From assembly GCA_052380005.1 (NCBI GenBank), contig JBQTCJ010000002.1: a DNA stretch of 64,000 nucleotides; one strand, given 5' to 3'. The notes beneath the pieces were generated by a model. It did no database searches. It had not been told where the DNA came from and worked only from the letters and a program-made list of their open reading frames with translations. Made by a program: the position numbers and the translations under genes. Positions 8,033 through 17,220 of the stretch are shown here, in pieces (the first letter of the stretch is position 1; each line of letters starts with the position of its first letter). This DNA comes from Salinarimonas sp052380005 (GTDB taxonomy: Bacteria > Pseudomonadota > Alphaproteobacteria > Rhizobiales > Beijerinckiaceae).

Positions 8033-8533
8033 TCAGTTCCGCTCGTCCGGCAGGATCGGCAGCGGAGCGATGGGTATGCCCTCCTCGATCAGCTCGGCGA
8101 CCTCGTCGGGGTCCGCCTGGCCCAGGATCGGCCGGTCGGGGGCGTCGCCGGCGTGGATGCGGCGCGCCTCGTCTGGGAAGGCGCGCCCGACGTTCTCGGT
8201 CGTCGCCTCGATGTGGGCACGCAGGCGCCGGAGCGCCTCGCGCATCTCGCGCTGCGCCTCCGAGAGGAGGGCGACCGGCGGCGGTGGCGCCGTCGGCACG
8301 GGCGCCGGCGGCGGGGCGGGGAGCGCGTCCGGCTCCGCCGGAATCGCGGTCTCCCGCGGTCCGCGGTCGGTACGGGCGACGGAGGGGGCCATGATCTGCT
8401 TCTCGACGCGCGTCGCCCCGCAGACCGGGCACGCGACGAGCCCGCGCGCCGCCTGCTCCTCGAAGGACGCCGAGGAGGGGAACCAGCTCTCGAAGGGATG
8501 GCCGGACGAGCAGGCCAGCGCGTAGCGGATCAT
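8033..8533 (-). CDS. DUF1178 family protein
   Basis: A 166-residue protein with the DUF1178 N-terminus: MIRYALAC-x-x-GHPFESWFPSS, then LVACPVCGATRVEKQIMAPSV (about 37-57). The Cys/His pairs suggest a small zinc ribbon. A Pro/Ala-rich linker (about 60-95) leads to a conserved helical C-terminal part. The start at 8533 was chosen by the conserved MIRYALAC; codons upstream do not resemble the family. It lies 52 bases downstream of the nitrilase-type amidohydrolase on the same strand, part of a grxC-amidase-DUF1178 set seen in many relatives. Function is unknown. Confidence 0.9.
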   Translation of the reverse strand: MIRYALACSSGHPFESWFPSSASFEEQAARGLVACPVCGATRVEKQIMAPSVARTDRGPRETAIPAEPDALPAPPPAPVPTAPPPPVALLSEAQREMREALRRLRAHIEATTENVGRAFPDEARRIHAGDAPDRPILGQADPDEVAELIEEGIPIAPLPILPDERN

Positions 8534-8585
8534 GTCCGGAGCATGCGCGACGTCGGCGAACAAATCCTGAAGCGGCGTGCGTGCC

Positions 8586-9425
8586 TCATGCCGGCGCCCC
8601 ACCGGTCTCGACGAGCGGCGCCGCACGCCCGTGGCGCAGGCTCGGCACGCGTCGGCGCGCCTCCGTCACCGCCTCGCGGTCGATCTCGGCCAGGACGAGG
8701 CCCGGCTCGGTGTCGCCTTCGGCGAGGACGCGCCCCCACGGGTCGACGACGATCGAGTGACCGAAGGTCTCGCGCCCGTCCTCGTGCCGCCCGCCCTGCG
8801 CGGCGGCGACGAAGAAGGCGCCGTTCTCGATGGCGCGCGCCCGGGCGAGCGTGTGCCAGTGCGCCTCCCCCGTCTGCCGGGTGAAGGCGGCGGGCGCGGT
8901 GAGGATCTCGGCGCCGGCCTCGGCATAGGCCCGGTAGAGGTAGGGGAAGCGGATGTCGTAGCAGACCGACAGCCCGATGGCGCCCACCGGCGTGTGCGCC
9001 AGCACCGCGCGCTCGCCGCCGACGTAGGTCGCGCTCTCGCGCCAGGTCTCGCCGTTGGGGAGATCGACGTCGAAGAGGTGGATCTTGTCGTAGGTGGCGA
9101 CGATCTCGCCGTCGGGCCCGATGAGCACGGCGCGGTTCGCCACCTTCTCGCCGACGCGGATCGCGAGCGAGCCGATGTGGACGGTGACCGCCCGGGCGCG
9201 GGCGACGGCGCGCAGCGCCGCGATGGTCTCGTCCTCGTCCTGCGTGCGGATCTTGTCGAACAGCGCGGCCTTGTCGCGCTCGAGCAGCCCGGTCATCTCC
9301 GGCGTCTGGACGTAGGCCGCACCGGCGTCCGCCGCCGCGACGACGCCGGCGATCGCGGCCTCGCGGTTCGCAACGGGATCGCGTCCGGAGCGCATCTGGA
9401 CGCAGGCGACGACGAGACGGCTCAT
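8586..9425 (-). CDS. Nit-type carbon-nitrogen hydrolase (probable deaminated glutathione amidase)
   Basis: A 279-residue nitrilase-superfamily enzyme that hydrolyses an amide C-N bond. The Glu-Lys-Cys triad is visible: Glu43 in QTPEMTGLLERD, Lys114 in YDKIHLFDVDLP, Cys155 in SVCYDIRFPYLY. The DIRFPYLYRA context and length fit the Nit1/NitA branch, which removes deaminated glutathione, a metabolite-repair function; this substrate is assigned by family resemblance. The downstream order grxC, this gene, DUF1178 (10 and 52 bases apart) implies one operon. Pairing with a glutaredoxin is consistent with a glutathione link. Confidence 0.9.
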   Translation of the reverse strand: MSRLVVACVQMRSGRDPVANREAAIAGVVAAADAGAAYVQTPEMTGLLERDKAALFDKIRTQDEDETIAALRAVARARAVTVHIGSLAIRVGEKVANRAVLIGPDGEIVATYDKIHLFDVDLPNGETWRESATYVGGERAVLAHTPVGAIGLSVCYDIRFPYLYRAYAEAGAEILTAPAAFTRQTGEAHWHTLARARAIENGAFFVAAAQGGRHEDGRETFGHSIVVDPWGRVLAEGDTEPGLVLAEIDREAVTEARRRVPSLRHGRAAPLVETGGAPA

Positions 9426-9435
9426 GCGGGCCTCC

Positions 9436-9693
9436 TCACGCGACGAGAAGCGGGTCGAGCCGCCCGGCGCGGTCGAGCGCGGAGAGGTCGTCGAAGCCGC
9501 CGACATGCGTCTCGCCGACGAAGACCTGCGGCACCGTCGTGCGGCCGCCGGCGCGATCGATCATCTCGCGCCGGCGCTCGGGCTCGCGTTCGATGTCGAT
9601 GACGGTGTAGGCGGCGCCCTTCTCGTCGAGGAGCGCCCTCGCGGCGGTGCAGTAGGGGCACCAGGAGCGCAGGTAGATCTCGATCGGCTTCAT
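9436..9693 (-). CDS. grxC: Glutaredoxin 3 (GrxC)
   Basis: An 85-residue dithiol glutaredoxin that reduces disulfides at the expense of glutathione in the cytoplasm. The active site is CPYC at residues 12-15; the cis-proline motif TTVPQVF and the glutathione-binding GGFDDLSAL follow at the usual spacing. The ATG at 9693 gives the standard N-terminus ahead of IEIYLRSWCPYC. It is the first gene of the grxC-amidase-DUF1178 set. Confidence 0.95.
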   Translation of the reverse strand: MKPIEIYLRSWCPYCTAARALLDEKGAAYTVIDIEREPERRREMIDRAGGRTTVPQVFVGETHVGGFDDLSALDRAGRLDPLLVA

Positions 9694-9761
9694 CGCGGCC
9701 TCGTTCGTGCTCTCGGCCCCACCATATAGGCGGCCGCGGCCGCCACGCCAGCGTCGCCCGC

Positions 9762-11087
9762 TCAAGCCCGGGGCCGCGCGACCCCGGTCTTCTCCGGTAG
9801 GATGCCGCGCGGCGAGAAGCGCAGCACGGTGAGCAGGATCACGCCCATCAGGAACAGCCGCAGGTGCGGCGCGGAATCGAGCAGGTGCCGGCGCAGCGCG
9901 TCGCCCTGCTCCATGCCGGCGGTGAGCGTGTTCATCAGCCACAGGCCGGCGGGCTCCGCCTGGACCCAGACGAACCAGATCACGAAGGCGCCGAGGACCG
10001 AGCCCATGTTGTTGCCCGAGCCGCCGAGGATCACCATCACCCAGATCAGGAAGGTGAAGCGCAGCGGATTGTAGGTGCCCGGCGTGAACTGGCCGTCGAG
10101 CGTCACCAGCATGGCGCCGGCCAGCCCCACCACCGCCGAGCCGATGACGAAGATCTGCAGGTGGCGGCGGGTGACGTCCTTGCCCATGGCGGAGGCGGCG
10201 TCGCGGTTGTCGCGGATGGCGCGCATCATCCGCCCCCAGGGCGAGGCGAGCGCCCGCTCGGCGAGCACGACGAGGGCGATCAGCACGACCGCGAACAGCG
10301 CGGTGTAGACCAGCGACACGGCGATCGAGGAGAGCGTCGTCACCCGCATGCCGAAATCCGCGGCCAGATCGACGAACCAGGCCTGCTGCTGGAGGTCGAT
10401 CTCGTAGGGCGCCGGACGCGGCAGGCCGCTGACGTTCTTCACGCCGCGGGTGAGCCAGGCCTCGTTCTTGAGAAGCGCGATGACGATCTCGGAGATGCCC
10501 AGCGTGGCGATCGCGAGGTAGTCCGAGCGAAGGCCGAGCGCGACCTTGCCGATCAGCCACGCGGCGCCCGCCGCGAACAGCGCGCCGACGATCCAGGCGA
10601 GCAGGATCGGCAGGCCGAGCCCGCCGAGATAGCCGGTCGCGGCGGCGTCGTAGCCCTCGATCGCGCTCGTCGCCTGGTCGCCGAAGAAGCGGACGACGAA
10701 GTAGCCCACCGCGACGACGAGGATCGTCGCCGCCATGCGCCCGCCCTTGGGAAGCACCCGCCGCACGGCGATCGCGGCGGCGATGGTGCCGAGCAGGGAC
10801 AGCGCCGCGAAGAGCAGGTTCCACGAGCCCGCGGCCCAGGCACCCGGCACGGGGGGCATCGAGACCAGCACCGCGGCGATGCCGCCCAGCGCCGCGAAGC
10901 CCATCACGCCGACGTTGAAGAGGCCGGCGTAGCCCCATTGCATGTTCACGCCCAGCGCCATGATCGCCGAGATCAGCGACAGGTTGAGGATCGCGAGCGC
11001 CAGCGTCCAGCTCTGGAAGGCACCCACCGCGAGCAGCGCGGCGGCCATCACGGCGAAGCAGACGACGGTCTTGACGGACAGGCTCAT
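9762..11087 (-). CDS. livM: Branched-chain amino acid ABC transporter permease LivM
   Basis: Second membrane subunit of a high-affinity branched-chain amino acid importer. The 441-residue protein has many hydrophobic helices and the LivM-family NMQWGYAGLFNVGVMGFAAL stretch (about 48-67), plus the cytoplasmic coupling region EAWLTRG and RAIRDNRDAASAMGKD. It is longer than E. coli LivM because of an insertion with extra hydrophobic segments around residues 100-170. The start ATG overlaps the stop of livH by 4 bases, so the two are translationally coupled. It is the last gene of the operon. Confidence 0.93.
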   Translation of the reverse strand: MSLSVKTVVCFAVMAAALLAVGAFQSWTLALAILNLSLISAIMALGVNMQWGYAGLFNVGVMGFAALGGIAAVLVSMPPVPGAWAAGSWNLLFAALSLLGTIAAAIAVRRVLPKGGRMAATILVVAVGYFVVRFFGDQATSAIEGYDAAATGYLGGLGLPILLAWIVGALFAAGAAWLIGKVALGLRSDYLAIATLGISEIVIALLKNEAWLTRGVKNVSGLPRPAPYEIDLQQQAWFVDLAADFGMRVTTLSSIAVSLVYTALFAVVLIALVVLAERALASPWGRMMRAIRDNRDAASAMGKDVTRRHLQIFVIGSAVVGLAGAMLVTLDGQFTPGTYNPLRFTFLIWVMVILGGSGNNMGSVLGAFVIWFVWVQAEPAGLWLMNTLTAGMEQGDALRRHLLDSAPHLRLFLMGVILLTVLRFSPRGILPEKTGVARPRA

Positions 11088-12097
11088 ATCACGCGCCCCC
11101 GCAGGATGCCGGTGGGTCGGATCAGGAGGACGAGGACGAGGATGATGAACGAGACGGCGAACTTGTAGTCCGTCGACAGCAGCTGCGCGAGCCCGCCGGG
11201 CATCCACTCGTCCGGCAGGACGTGGCCCAGCACCCGCCGGTAGGCGTAGGTGAGCCCGACCTCCGAGAAGGCGACGACGAAGCCGCCCACCACCGCCCCG
11301 AAGGGCTTCCCGATGCCGCCGACGATGGCCGCCGCGAAGATCGGCAGGAGCAGCTGGAAGTAGTTGAACGGCCGAAAGCTCTTGTCGAGGCCGTAGAGCA
11401 CGCCCGCGAGCGTCGCGAGCGTCGCGGCGAGCACCCAGGTGATCAGCACCACGCGCTTGGGATCGATGCCCGAGAGCAGCGCCAGATCCTCGTTGTCCGA
11501 GAAGGCGCGCATGGCCTTGCCGGTGCGGGTGCGCTGCAGGAACCAGAACAGCGCGACCACGGCGATGAGCGTCACCACGACCGTGATCAGCTGGCTCGTG
11601 CGCAGCGCCAGGCCCTCGGAAAGCCCCGTGAGCGCCTCGAACTCGTTGGGCCGTATGATGAAGCGCTCGCCGTCCTCGAAGCGGATGTCCTCGACGCCGA
11701 TGAAGAAGCGCACGAGCGCGTTGTAGATGAACATCACGCCGACGGAGACGATGACGAACACGACCGGCGCAGCCCGCCGCTGGCGGTAGAAGCGATAGAC
11801 GACCCGGTCCGTGCCCAGCGCCAACAGCACCGCGGCGAGGATGCCGAGCGGCAGGACGAGCAGGGCGGTCGGCAGCGGCCCGAAGCCGACGCCCATCGAC
11901 TGCAGCCACCAGGTGCCGAGGATCGTGGCCATCGTGCCGAAGGCCATCAGGTCGCCGTGGGCGAAGTTCGAGAAGCGCAGCACCGCGTAGATCAGGGTGA
12001 CGCCGAGCGCGCCGAGCGCGAGCTGCGCGCCGTAGGCGAGCCCGGGGATCAGGACGAAGTTCGCCAGCACCACGAAGGCGTTGAGAAAGTTCTCCAC
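11084..12097 (-). CDS. livH: Branched-chain amino acid ABC transporter permease LivH
   Basis: First membrane subunit of the importer, 337 residues. Recognisable are the N-terminal GLAYGAQLALGALGVTLIY and RFSNFAHGDLMAFGTMATI helices, and the EAA-like coupling loop TGKAMRAFSDNEDLALLSGI (about 212-231). The large loop around 125-165 is hydrophilic (DGERFIIRPNEFEAL), as in other long LivH proteins. It starts 6 bases after livF ends and overlaps livM by 4 bases. Together with LivM it forms the translocation channel. Confidence 0.94.
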   Translation of the reverse strand: MENFLNAFVVLANFVLIPGLAYGAQLALGALGVTLIYAVLRFSNFAHGDLMAFGTMATILGTWWLQSMGVGFGPLPTALLVLPLGILAAVLLALGTDRVVYRFYRQRRAAPVVFVIVSVGVMFIYNALVRFFIGVEDIRFEDGERFIIRPNEFEALTGLSEGLALRTSQLITVVVTLIAVVALFWFLQRTRTGKAMRAFSDNEDLALLSGIDPKRVVLITWVLAATLATLAGVLYGLDKSFRPFNYFQLLLPIFAAAIVGGIGKPFGAVVGGFVVAFSEVGLTYAYRRVLGHVLPDEWMPGGLAQLLSTDYKFAVSFIILVLVLLIRPTGILRGRVI

Positions 12098-12103
12098 GGG
12101 TCG

Positions 12104-12808
12104 TCAGCCTCCGAGGAAGGTGCGCCGGACCTCCGGGTCCGCGAGCAGCGCGGCGCCGGTGTCGGTATAGCGGTTGCGGCCCTGGACGAGGACGTAGCCC
12201 TTGTCGGCGATCTCGAGCGCCTGGCGGGCGTTCTGCTCGACCATGAGGATGGCGATGCCGGTGGCGGCGACGTCGAGGATCTTGTCGAACAGCTCGTCCA
12301 TGACGATCGGCGAGACGCCGGCGGTGGGCTCGTCGAGCATCAGCACCTTGGGCTTCGTCATCAGCGCGCGGCCGACCGCGACCTGCTGGCGCTGGCCGCC
12401 GGAGAGCTCGCCCGCCGGCTGGCGGCGCTTCTCTGCGAGGATCGGGAACAGGGTGAAGACCTGCTCCAGCGTGTCGCGATAGTCGTCGGTGCGGATGTAG
12501 GCGCCCATCTCGAGGTTCTCCTCGACACTGAGCGCGCGGAAGACGTTGTTCGTCTGCGGCACGAAGCCCATGCCGGCGACGACCCGCTCCTGGGGCGAGA
12601 GCCCGCCGATGTCGCGGCCGTCGAGGGTCACCGTGCCCTGGCGCAGGCCGAGCATGCCGAAGATCGCCTTCATGGCGGTGGACTTGCCGGCGCCGTTGGG
12701 GCCGACGATCACCGCGATCTCGCCCTTCTCCACCCCGATCGTGCAATCGTGCAGGATGTCCGCGCCGCCGTAGCCGCCGGTCATGTTCGCCCCGGAGAGG
12801 AAGCTCAT
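12104..12808 (-). CDS. livF: Branched-chain amino acid ABC transporter ATPase LivF
   Basis: One of two ATPase subunits of the importer, 234 residues. Walker A GPNGAGKS (36-43), the ABC signature LSGGQRQQVA and Walker B VLMLDEPTAGVSP are present, with the short C-terminus typical of LivF. The ATG at 12808 overlaps the livG stop by 4 bases. The protein begins MSFLSGANMTGGYGGADIL, matching the LivF style, so this start is preferred over the long open frame upstream. Confidence 0.95.
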   Translation of the reverse strand: MSFLSGANMTGGYGGADILHDCTIGVEKGEIAVIVGPNGAGKSTAMKAIFGMLGLRQGTVTLDGRDIGGLSPQERVVAGMGFVPQTNNVFRALSVEENLEMGAYIRTDDYRDTLEQVFTLFPILAEKRRQPAGELSGGQRQQVAVGRALMTKPKVLMLDEPTAGVSPIVMDELFDKILDVAATGIAILMVEQNARQALEIADKGYVLVQGRNRYTDTGAALLADPEVRRTFLGG

Positions 12809-13647
12809 GCGGGCGCTCCCGGGTCGACGACGGGCGCTCCAGGCCGGGCGGCGGGCGCGTCGGGCCCGACCGGCTCCCGGCGCCGGTTCTTCAGCCCGCG
12901 GCCGAGATAGGCCTCGATGACGCGCTCGTCGGCGCGTACCACGTCGGGGTGGCCGCTCGTCAGCACCTGGCCCTCGGCCATCACGATGACGGGGTCGCAC
13001 AGGCGCCCGATGAAGTCCATGTCGTGCTCGATCATGCAGAACGTGTAGCCGCGCTCGCGGTTGAGCCGCTCGATGGCGTGGCCGATCGTCTTGAGCAGCG
13101 TGCGGTTCACGCCCGCGCCGACCTCGTCGAGGAAGACGATCTTGGCGTCGACCATCATGGTGCGGCCGAGCTCGAGCAGCTTCTTCTGCCCGCCCGAAAG
13201 GTTGCCCGCCCGCTCGTCGGCGACGTGGTTGAGGTGGAGGAAGTGGAGGACCTCGTCCGCCTTCTCCCACAAGGCCCGCTCCTCGGCGGCGATCTGCTCG
13301 CGGCGGAAGAAGGTGTTCCAGAGCGTCTCGCCGGACTGCCGGTCCGGCACCATCATCAGGTTCTCGCGCACGGTGAGCGTCGAGAACTCGTGGGCGATCT
13401 GGAAGGTGCGCAGCAGCCCGCGGCGGAAGAGCTCGTGCGGGGGAAGGCCCGTGACGTCCTGCCCGTCGAGGAAGACGCGGCCCGCGGTCGGCTTGTAGTG
13501 CCCGGCGATGACGTTGAACAACGTCGTCTTGCCGGCGCCGTTGGGGCCGATCAGCCCCGTGATCGAGCCCTTGGCGATCTCCAGGCTCGCTCCGTTCACG
13601 GCCTTGATGCCGCCGAAGCTGAGATGCAGGTCGTCGACGCGAATCAT
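12805..13647 (-). CDS. livG: Branched-chain amino acid ABC transporter ATPase LivG
   Basis: Second ATPase subunit, 280 residues. Walker A GPNGAGKT (34-41), RTFQIAHEFSTLTVREN, the signature LSGGQKKLLELGR and Walker B IVFLDEVGAGVN are visible. In LivG proteins Walker B usually reads DEPxAGLN; here Val replaces Pro after the catalytic Glu, a minor variant. The C-terminal 25 residues are Pro/Ala-rich. The start at 13647 gives MIRVDDLHLSFGG, the expected N-terminus. It follows the binding-protein gene by 59 bases. Confidence 0.94.
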   Translation of the reverse strand: MIRVDDLHLSFGGIKAVNGASLEIAKGSITGLIGPNGAGKTTLFNVIAGHYKPTAGRVFLDGQDVTGLPPHELFRRGLLRTFQIAHEFSTLTVRENLMMVPDRQSGETLWNTFFRREQIAAEERALWEKADEVLHFLHLNHVADERAGNLSGGQKKLLELGRTMMVDAKIVFLDEVGAGVNRTLLKTIGHAIERLNRERGYTFCMIEHDMDFIGRLCDPVIVMAEGQVLTSGHPDVVRADERVIEAYLGRGLKNRRREPVGPDAPAARPGAPVVDPGAPA

Positions 13648-13706
13648 GAATGCGTTGCTCCGAGCGACGCCGGCCCGGGCCTGCCCGGGCCGGCGCGCGG
13701 TCGCGA

Positions 13707-14900
13707 TCAGCGGAAGCCGAGCGTGACGATCTCGCCGTTGTCGATCTCGAAGATGCGGTAGGAGCCGGCGGCCTCGCCGGGGCCGATCAGCTCGACGCCG
13801 GTGGCGCCGACATAATCGACGTCCCCGCCGCCCGCGAGGATCTCGAGCGCACGGCCGATCTCGCCGGGGCCGATCTGCTCGCCGGGCGCGTTGGCGACGT
13901 TCATCACCTGCTCGGCGATGCCGGCGCGCGTGGCGTCGCCCGCCGCCTGCATGGCGAGCACGAGCAGCGCCGCCGCGTCGTAGCTCTCGCCGGCGTAGGT
14001 GCCGGTGGAGTCGACGGACGTGCCCTCGGTCATCTGCGCGAAGGTCTGGGCGCCGTCGTTGTCGGTGCCGGCCACGGCGCCGACGACGCGGCCGTCGAGC
14101 TCGGAGCCGATCGCCTCGATGATGCTCTCGCCGAACATGCCGTCGCCGAAGACGAACTGGTCGAACGCGCCGGTGTCGAGCGAGGCCTGGACGATGCCGC
14201 GGCCGCCGCCGTCGGCGTAGCCGAACACGGCGAGCGTGTCGGCGCCCGACGCGGAGAGCGCGCCGACCTCGGCCGAGTAGTCGGCCCGGCCGTCCTCGTG
14301 CGCGGCGGAGATCAGCACCGACCCGCCCAGCGCCTCGAAGGCGGAGGTGAAGCTGTCGGCGAGGCCCTTGCCGTAGTCGTTGTTGGTGTAGGTGACCGCG
14401 ATCTCCGACACGCCGCGCTCGTCGAGCAGCTCGGCGATCACCTGGCCCTGGCGGGCGTCGGACGGAGCCGTGCGGAAGAACAGGCCCTGGTCCTCGATCG
14501 TCGACAGCGCCGGCGAGGTCGCCGACGGCGAGATCGTGGGCACGCCGTTGGGGACGGACACGTTGTTGACGACCGCGGTGGTGACGCCCGAGCAGTCGGG
14601 ACCCATCAGCGCGACGACGTCGTCCGACGTGATCAGGCGCTCCGCCGCCGCCGTGGCCGCGGCCGCGTCGATGCAGGTGGAATCGGCGCGGATCGCCTCG
14701 ATCGTGCGCCCGCCGAGCAGCTGGCCGGACTCCGACGCCTCGGTGAAGGCGAGCTCGGCCGCATTGCCCATGTTCGGCATGATCGACTCGAGCGGCCCGG
14801 TGAAGCCGAGGATGATGCCGACGGGGATGGCGTCGTCCTGCGCCAGGGCCGGTGCGGTCATCAGCGCGGCGACGGCGGTCGCCGCAATGAGCTTCTTCAT
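13707..14900 (-). CDS. livK: Periplasmic branched-chain amino acid-type binding protein
   Basis: Captures the substrate in the periplasm and delivers it to LivHMGF. The 397-residue protein has a Sec signal peptide (MKKLIAATAVAALMTAPALA, cleavage near residue 20), then IPVGIILGFTGPLES and ALMGPDCSGVTTAVVNNVSV, which match the periplasmic-binding-protein type 1 (LivJ/K) fold. The sequence is acidic (Asp/Glu-rich), as in salt-tolerant or secreted proteins. It is the first gene of the liv operon, with a 513-base upstream region shared divergently with rpsA. Amide- or urea-type substrates cannot be excluded. Confidence 0.88.
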   Translation of the reverse strand: MKKLIAATAVAALMTAPALAQDDAIPVGIILGFTGPLESIMPNMGNAAELAFTEASESGQLLGGRTIEAIRADSTCIDAAAATAAAERLITSDDVVALMGPDCSGVTTAVVNNVSVPNGVPTISPSATSPALSTIEDQGLFFRTAPSDARQGQVIAELLDERGVSEIAVTYTNNDYGKGLADSFTSAFEALGGSVLISAAHEDGRADYSAEVGALSASGADTLAVFGYADGGGRGIVQASLDTGAFDQFVFGDGMFGESIIEAIGSELDGRVVGAVAGTDNDGAQTFAQMTEGTSVDSTGTYAGESYDAAALLVLAMQAAGDATRAGIAEQVMNVANAPGEQIGPGEIGRALEILAGGGDVDYVGATGVELIGPGEAAGSYRIFEIDNGEIVTLGFR

Positions 14901-15413
14901 GTTGGCTCTCCCTTACGTTTCTCTCGCCCGCCGGGCATCGGCCGTTCCCGAGGCGCACCGCGAGCGGGCGAGGTCGGCAACAGTCCTAATGCAAGGCTTC
15001 GTCCGGCGCTACGGCGCAACGCCCGGATTCTCCCGGTTTTTCGCACCGCGCACCGACGGGACGGCCGGCGCTGCGCCCGGCCGCTGCCCGCCGCGCCCAA
15101 AAGCACGCCGGCGCCTTGCCTGTCCAGGTGTTTTCCGTTAAGACGCCGCGATCCGTGAGGACCTCCGCGAGGACCCGTCCGGCGTCCGCCCGCCCGCAGG
15201 GGCGCGCGTCCCGGCGCGAGACCCGTCCGGAACGCCCGCACGGACGAGAGATCGTCACCGCCCGCCGTCGTCGCGCCGGCCCGCTCCTCCGATGAATCGG
15301 GAGCGGCAGCCCGACGGGTTTCGCGAGAGCGCGCGCCCCCGGGTGCGGCGGTAGGTGGCGCAACGTGGCACGAGCCCGCCGGTGCACGCCCGACGAGGGC
15401 ACTAGGAGATTGA
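14901..15413. other. Divergent liv/rpsA intergenic region
   Basis: A non-coding 513-base region holding the liv promoter (leftward) and the rpsA promoter and leader (rightward). Open frames here have shadow-type Arg/Ala/Pro composition and I support none of them. The rpsA mRNA leader would be long (about 270 bases), which suits ribosomal-protein autoregulation, but I recognise no specific fold. Confidence 0.6.
15116..15144 (+). promoter_or_regulatory. Candidate rpsA promoter
   Basis: TTGCCT and TAAGAC are separated by 17 bp in a locally AT-richer patch, about 270 bases before the rpsA start. The match is reasonable but not tested. Confidence 0.35.
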
Positions 15414-17114
15414 ATGTCCGCTTCCATGCAGAACGCGCCCAGCCGTGAGGATTTCGCGGCCCTGCTCGAGGAGTCCTTCCAGCAGAACGAGGTGGCCGAG
15501 GGCTCCGTCGTCAAGGGCAAGGTCGTCGCCATCGAGAAGGACGTCGCCGTCATCGACATCGGCGCCAAGACCGAGGGGCGCGTCGCCCTCAAGGAATTCA
15601 TGGGCCCCGGCCGCGACGAGCCGATCTCGGTCGGCTCCGAGGTCGAGGTCTACGTCGACCGCGTCGAGAACGCGCTCGGCGAGGCCGTGATCTCGCGCGA
15701 GAAGGCTCGCCGCGAGGAGAGCTGGGTGAAGCTCGAGAAGGCCTTCGAGGCCAACGAGCGCGTCTCCGGCATGATCTTCAACCAGGTCAAGGGCGGCTAC
15801 ACGGTCGACCTCGACGGCGCCGTGGCGTTCCTGCCCCGCTCGCAGGTCGACATCCGCCCGGTGCGCGACGTCACCCCGCTCATGGGCGTGCCGCAGCCGT
15901 TCCAGATCCTGAAGATGGACCGCCGCCGCGGCAACATCGTGGTGTCGCGCCGCACCGTGCTCGAGGAGAGCCGCGCCGAGCAGCGTTCCGAGCTCGTCGC
16001 CAACCTCGAAGAGGGCCAGGTCATCGAGGGCGTCGTCAAGAACATCACCGAGTACGGTGCGTTCGTCGACCTCGGCGGCATCGACGGCCTCCTGCACGTC
16101 ACCGACATGGCGTGGCGCCGCGTCAACCATCCCTCCGAGGTGGTGCAGATCGGCCAGTCCGTGAAGGTCAAGATCATCAAGATCAATCACGAGACGCACC
16201 GCATCTCGCTCGGCATCAAGCAGCTGCTCGCCGATCCGTGGGAGGGCATCGCCGCCCGCTATCCCGTGAACGCCCGCTTCAAGGGCCGCGTGACCAACAT
16301 CACGGACTACGGCGCGTTCGTCGAGCTCGAGCCGGGCATCGAGGGGCTGATCCACGTCTCCGAGATGTCCTGGACGAAGAAGAACGTCCACCCCGGCAAG
16401 ATCGTCTCCACCTCCCAGGAGGTCGAGGTCCAGATCCTCGAGGTCGATCCCGTCAAGCGCCGCATCTCGCTCGGCCTCAAGCAGACGCTCCAGAACCCCT
16501 GGGACGCCTTCGCCGAGGCCCATCCCCCGGGCACCGAGGTCGAGGGCGAGGTCAAGAACAAGACCGAGTTCGGCCTGTTCATCGGCCTCGAGGGCGACGT
16601 GGACGGCATGGTCCACCTCTCCGACCTCGACTGGAATCGTCCCGGCGAGCAGGTGATCGAGGAGTTCAAGAAGGGCGACATGGTCCGCGCCCAGGTCCTC
16701 GACGTCGACGTCGACAAGGAGCGCATCTCGCTCGGCATCAAGCAGCTCGCGGGCGATCCCTTCGCGGACGCCGGCGAGATCCGCAAGGGCCAGGTCGTCA
16801 CCTGCGAGGTGACCGAGGTGAAGGACGCCGGCATCGAGGTGAAGATCGTCGATACCGATCTCGGCACCTTCATCCGCCGCGCCGAGCTCGCCCGCGATCG
16901 CGCCGACCAGCGTCCCGAGCGCTTCGCGCCGGGCGAGAAGCTCGACGCGCGCGTCACCCAGTTCGACCGCAAGGCGCGCCGGGTGCAGCTCTCGATCAAG
17001 GCGCTCGAGATGGCCGAGGAGAAGGAGGCGATCGCCCAGTTCGGCTCGACCGACTCGGGTGCCTCGCTCGGCGACATCCTCGGCGCGGCCCTCAAGGCCC
17101 GCGAGAAGAAGTGA
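15414..17114 (+). CDS. rpsA: 30S ribosomal protein S1
   Basis: The large RNA-binding protein of the small subunit, needed to recruit many mRNAs. Its 566 residues contain six S1 (OB-fold) repeats, roughly at 30-95, 115-180, 200-270, 285-355, 372-442 and 459-530; repeats 3-5 show the classic ITEYGAFVDLGGIDGLLHVT and RISLGIKQL patterns. The ATG at 15414 follows AGGAG at good spacing. In many relatives rpsA lies behind cmk; here it is alone and divergent from the liv operon. A strong terminator follows. Confidence 0.97.
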   Translation: MSASMQNAPSREDFAALLEESFQQNEVAEGSVVKGKVVAIEKDVAVIDIGAKTEGRVALKEFMGPGRDEPISVGSEVEVYVDRVENALGEAVISREKARREESWVKLEKAFEANERVSGMIFNQVKGGYTVDLDGAVAFLPRSQVDIRPVRDVTPLMGVPQPFQILKMDRRRGNIVVSRRTVLEESRAEQRSELVANLEEGQVIEGVVKNITEYGAFVDLGGIDGLLHVTDMAWRRVNHPSEVVQIGQSVKVKIIKINHETHRISLGIKQLLADPWEGIAARYPVNARFKGRVTNITDYGAFVELEPGIEGLIHVSEMSWTKKNVHPGKIVSTSQEVEVQILEVDPVKRRISLGLKQTLQNPWDAFAEAHPPGTEVEGEVKNKTEFGLFIGLEGDVDGMVHLSDLDWNRPGEQVIEEFKKGDMVRAQVLDVDVDKERISLGIKQLAGDPFADAGEIRKGQVVTCEVTEVKDAGIEVKIVDTDLGTFIRRAELARDRADQRPERFAPGEKLDARVTQFDRKARRVQLSIKALEMAEEKEAIAQFGSTDSGASLGDILGAALKAREKK

Positions 17115-17162
17115 TCATGGGCCGCCGCGCTCCGGCGCGGCGGCACGCCGCGACGATGCACG

Positions 17163-17199
17163 AAGCCCCGCGCGAGCCACCCTCGCGCGGGGCTTTCGT
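17163..17199 (+). terminator. Intrinsic terminator of rpsA
   Basis: A perfect 14-bp stem (AAGCCCCGCGCGAG with its complement) around a 5-base loop, followed by TTTCGTC. The leading AA allows it to work also for the convergent LysR gene. Confidence 0.85.
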
Positions 17200-17220
17200 C
17201 GTTCGTGACGCGCGGTGGCG

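Noticed and set aside
9762..12746. A 994-codon minus-strand frame across livF, livH and livM
   Set aside because: The true LivM begins at 11087; the upstream portion is out of frame with the real LivH and LivF and is Arg/Pro-rich.
14986..15402. A 138-codon minus-strand frame in the liv/rpsA gap
   Set aside because: Arg/Pro/Ala-rich, no ribosome-binding site, and it covers the likely rpsA promoter and leader.
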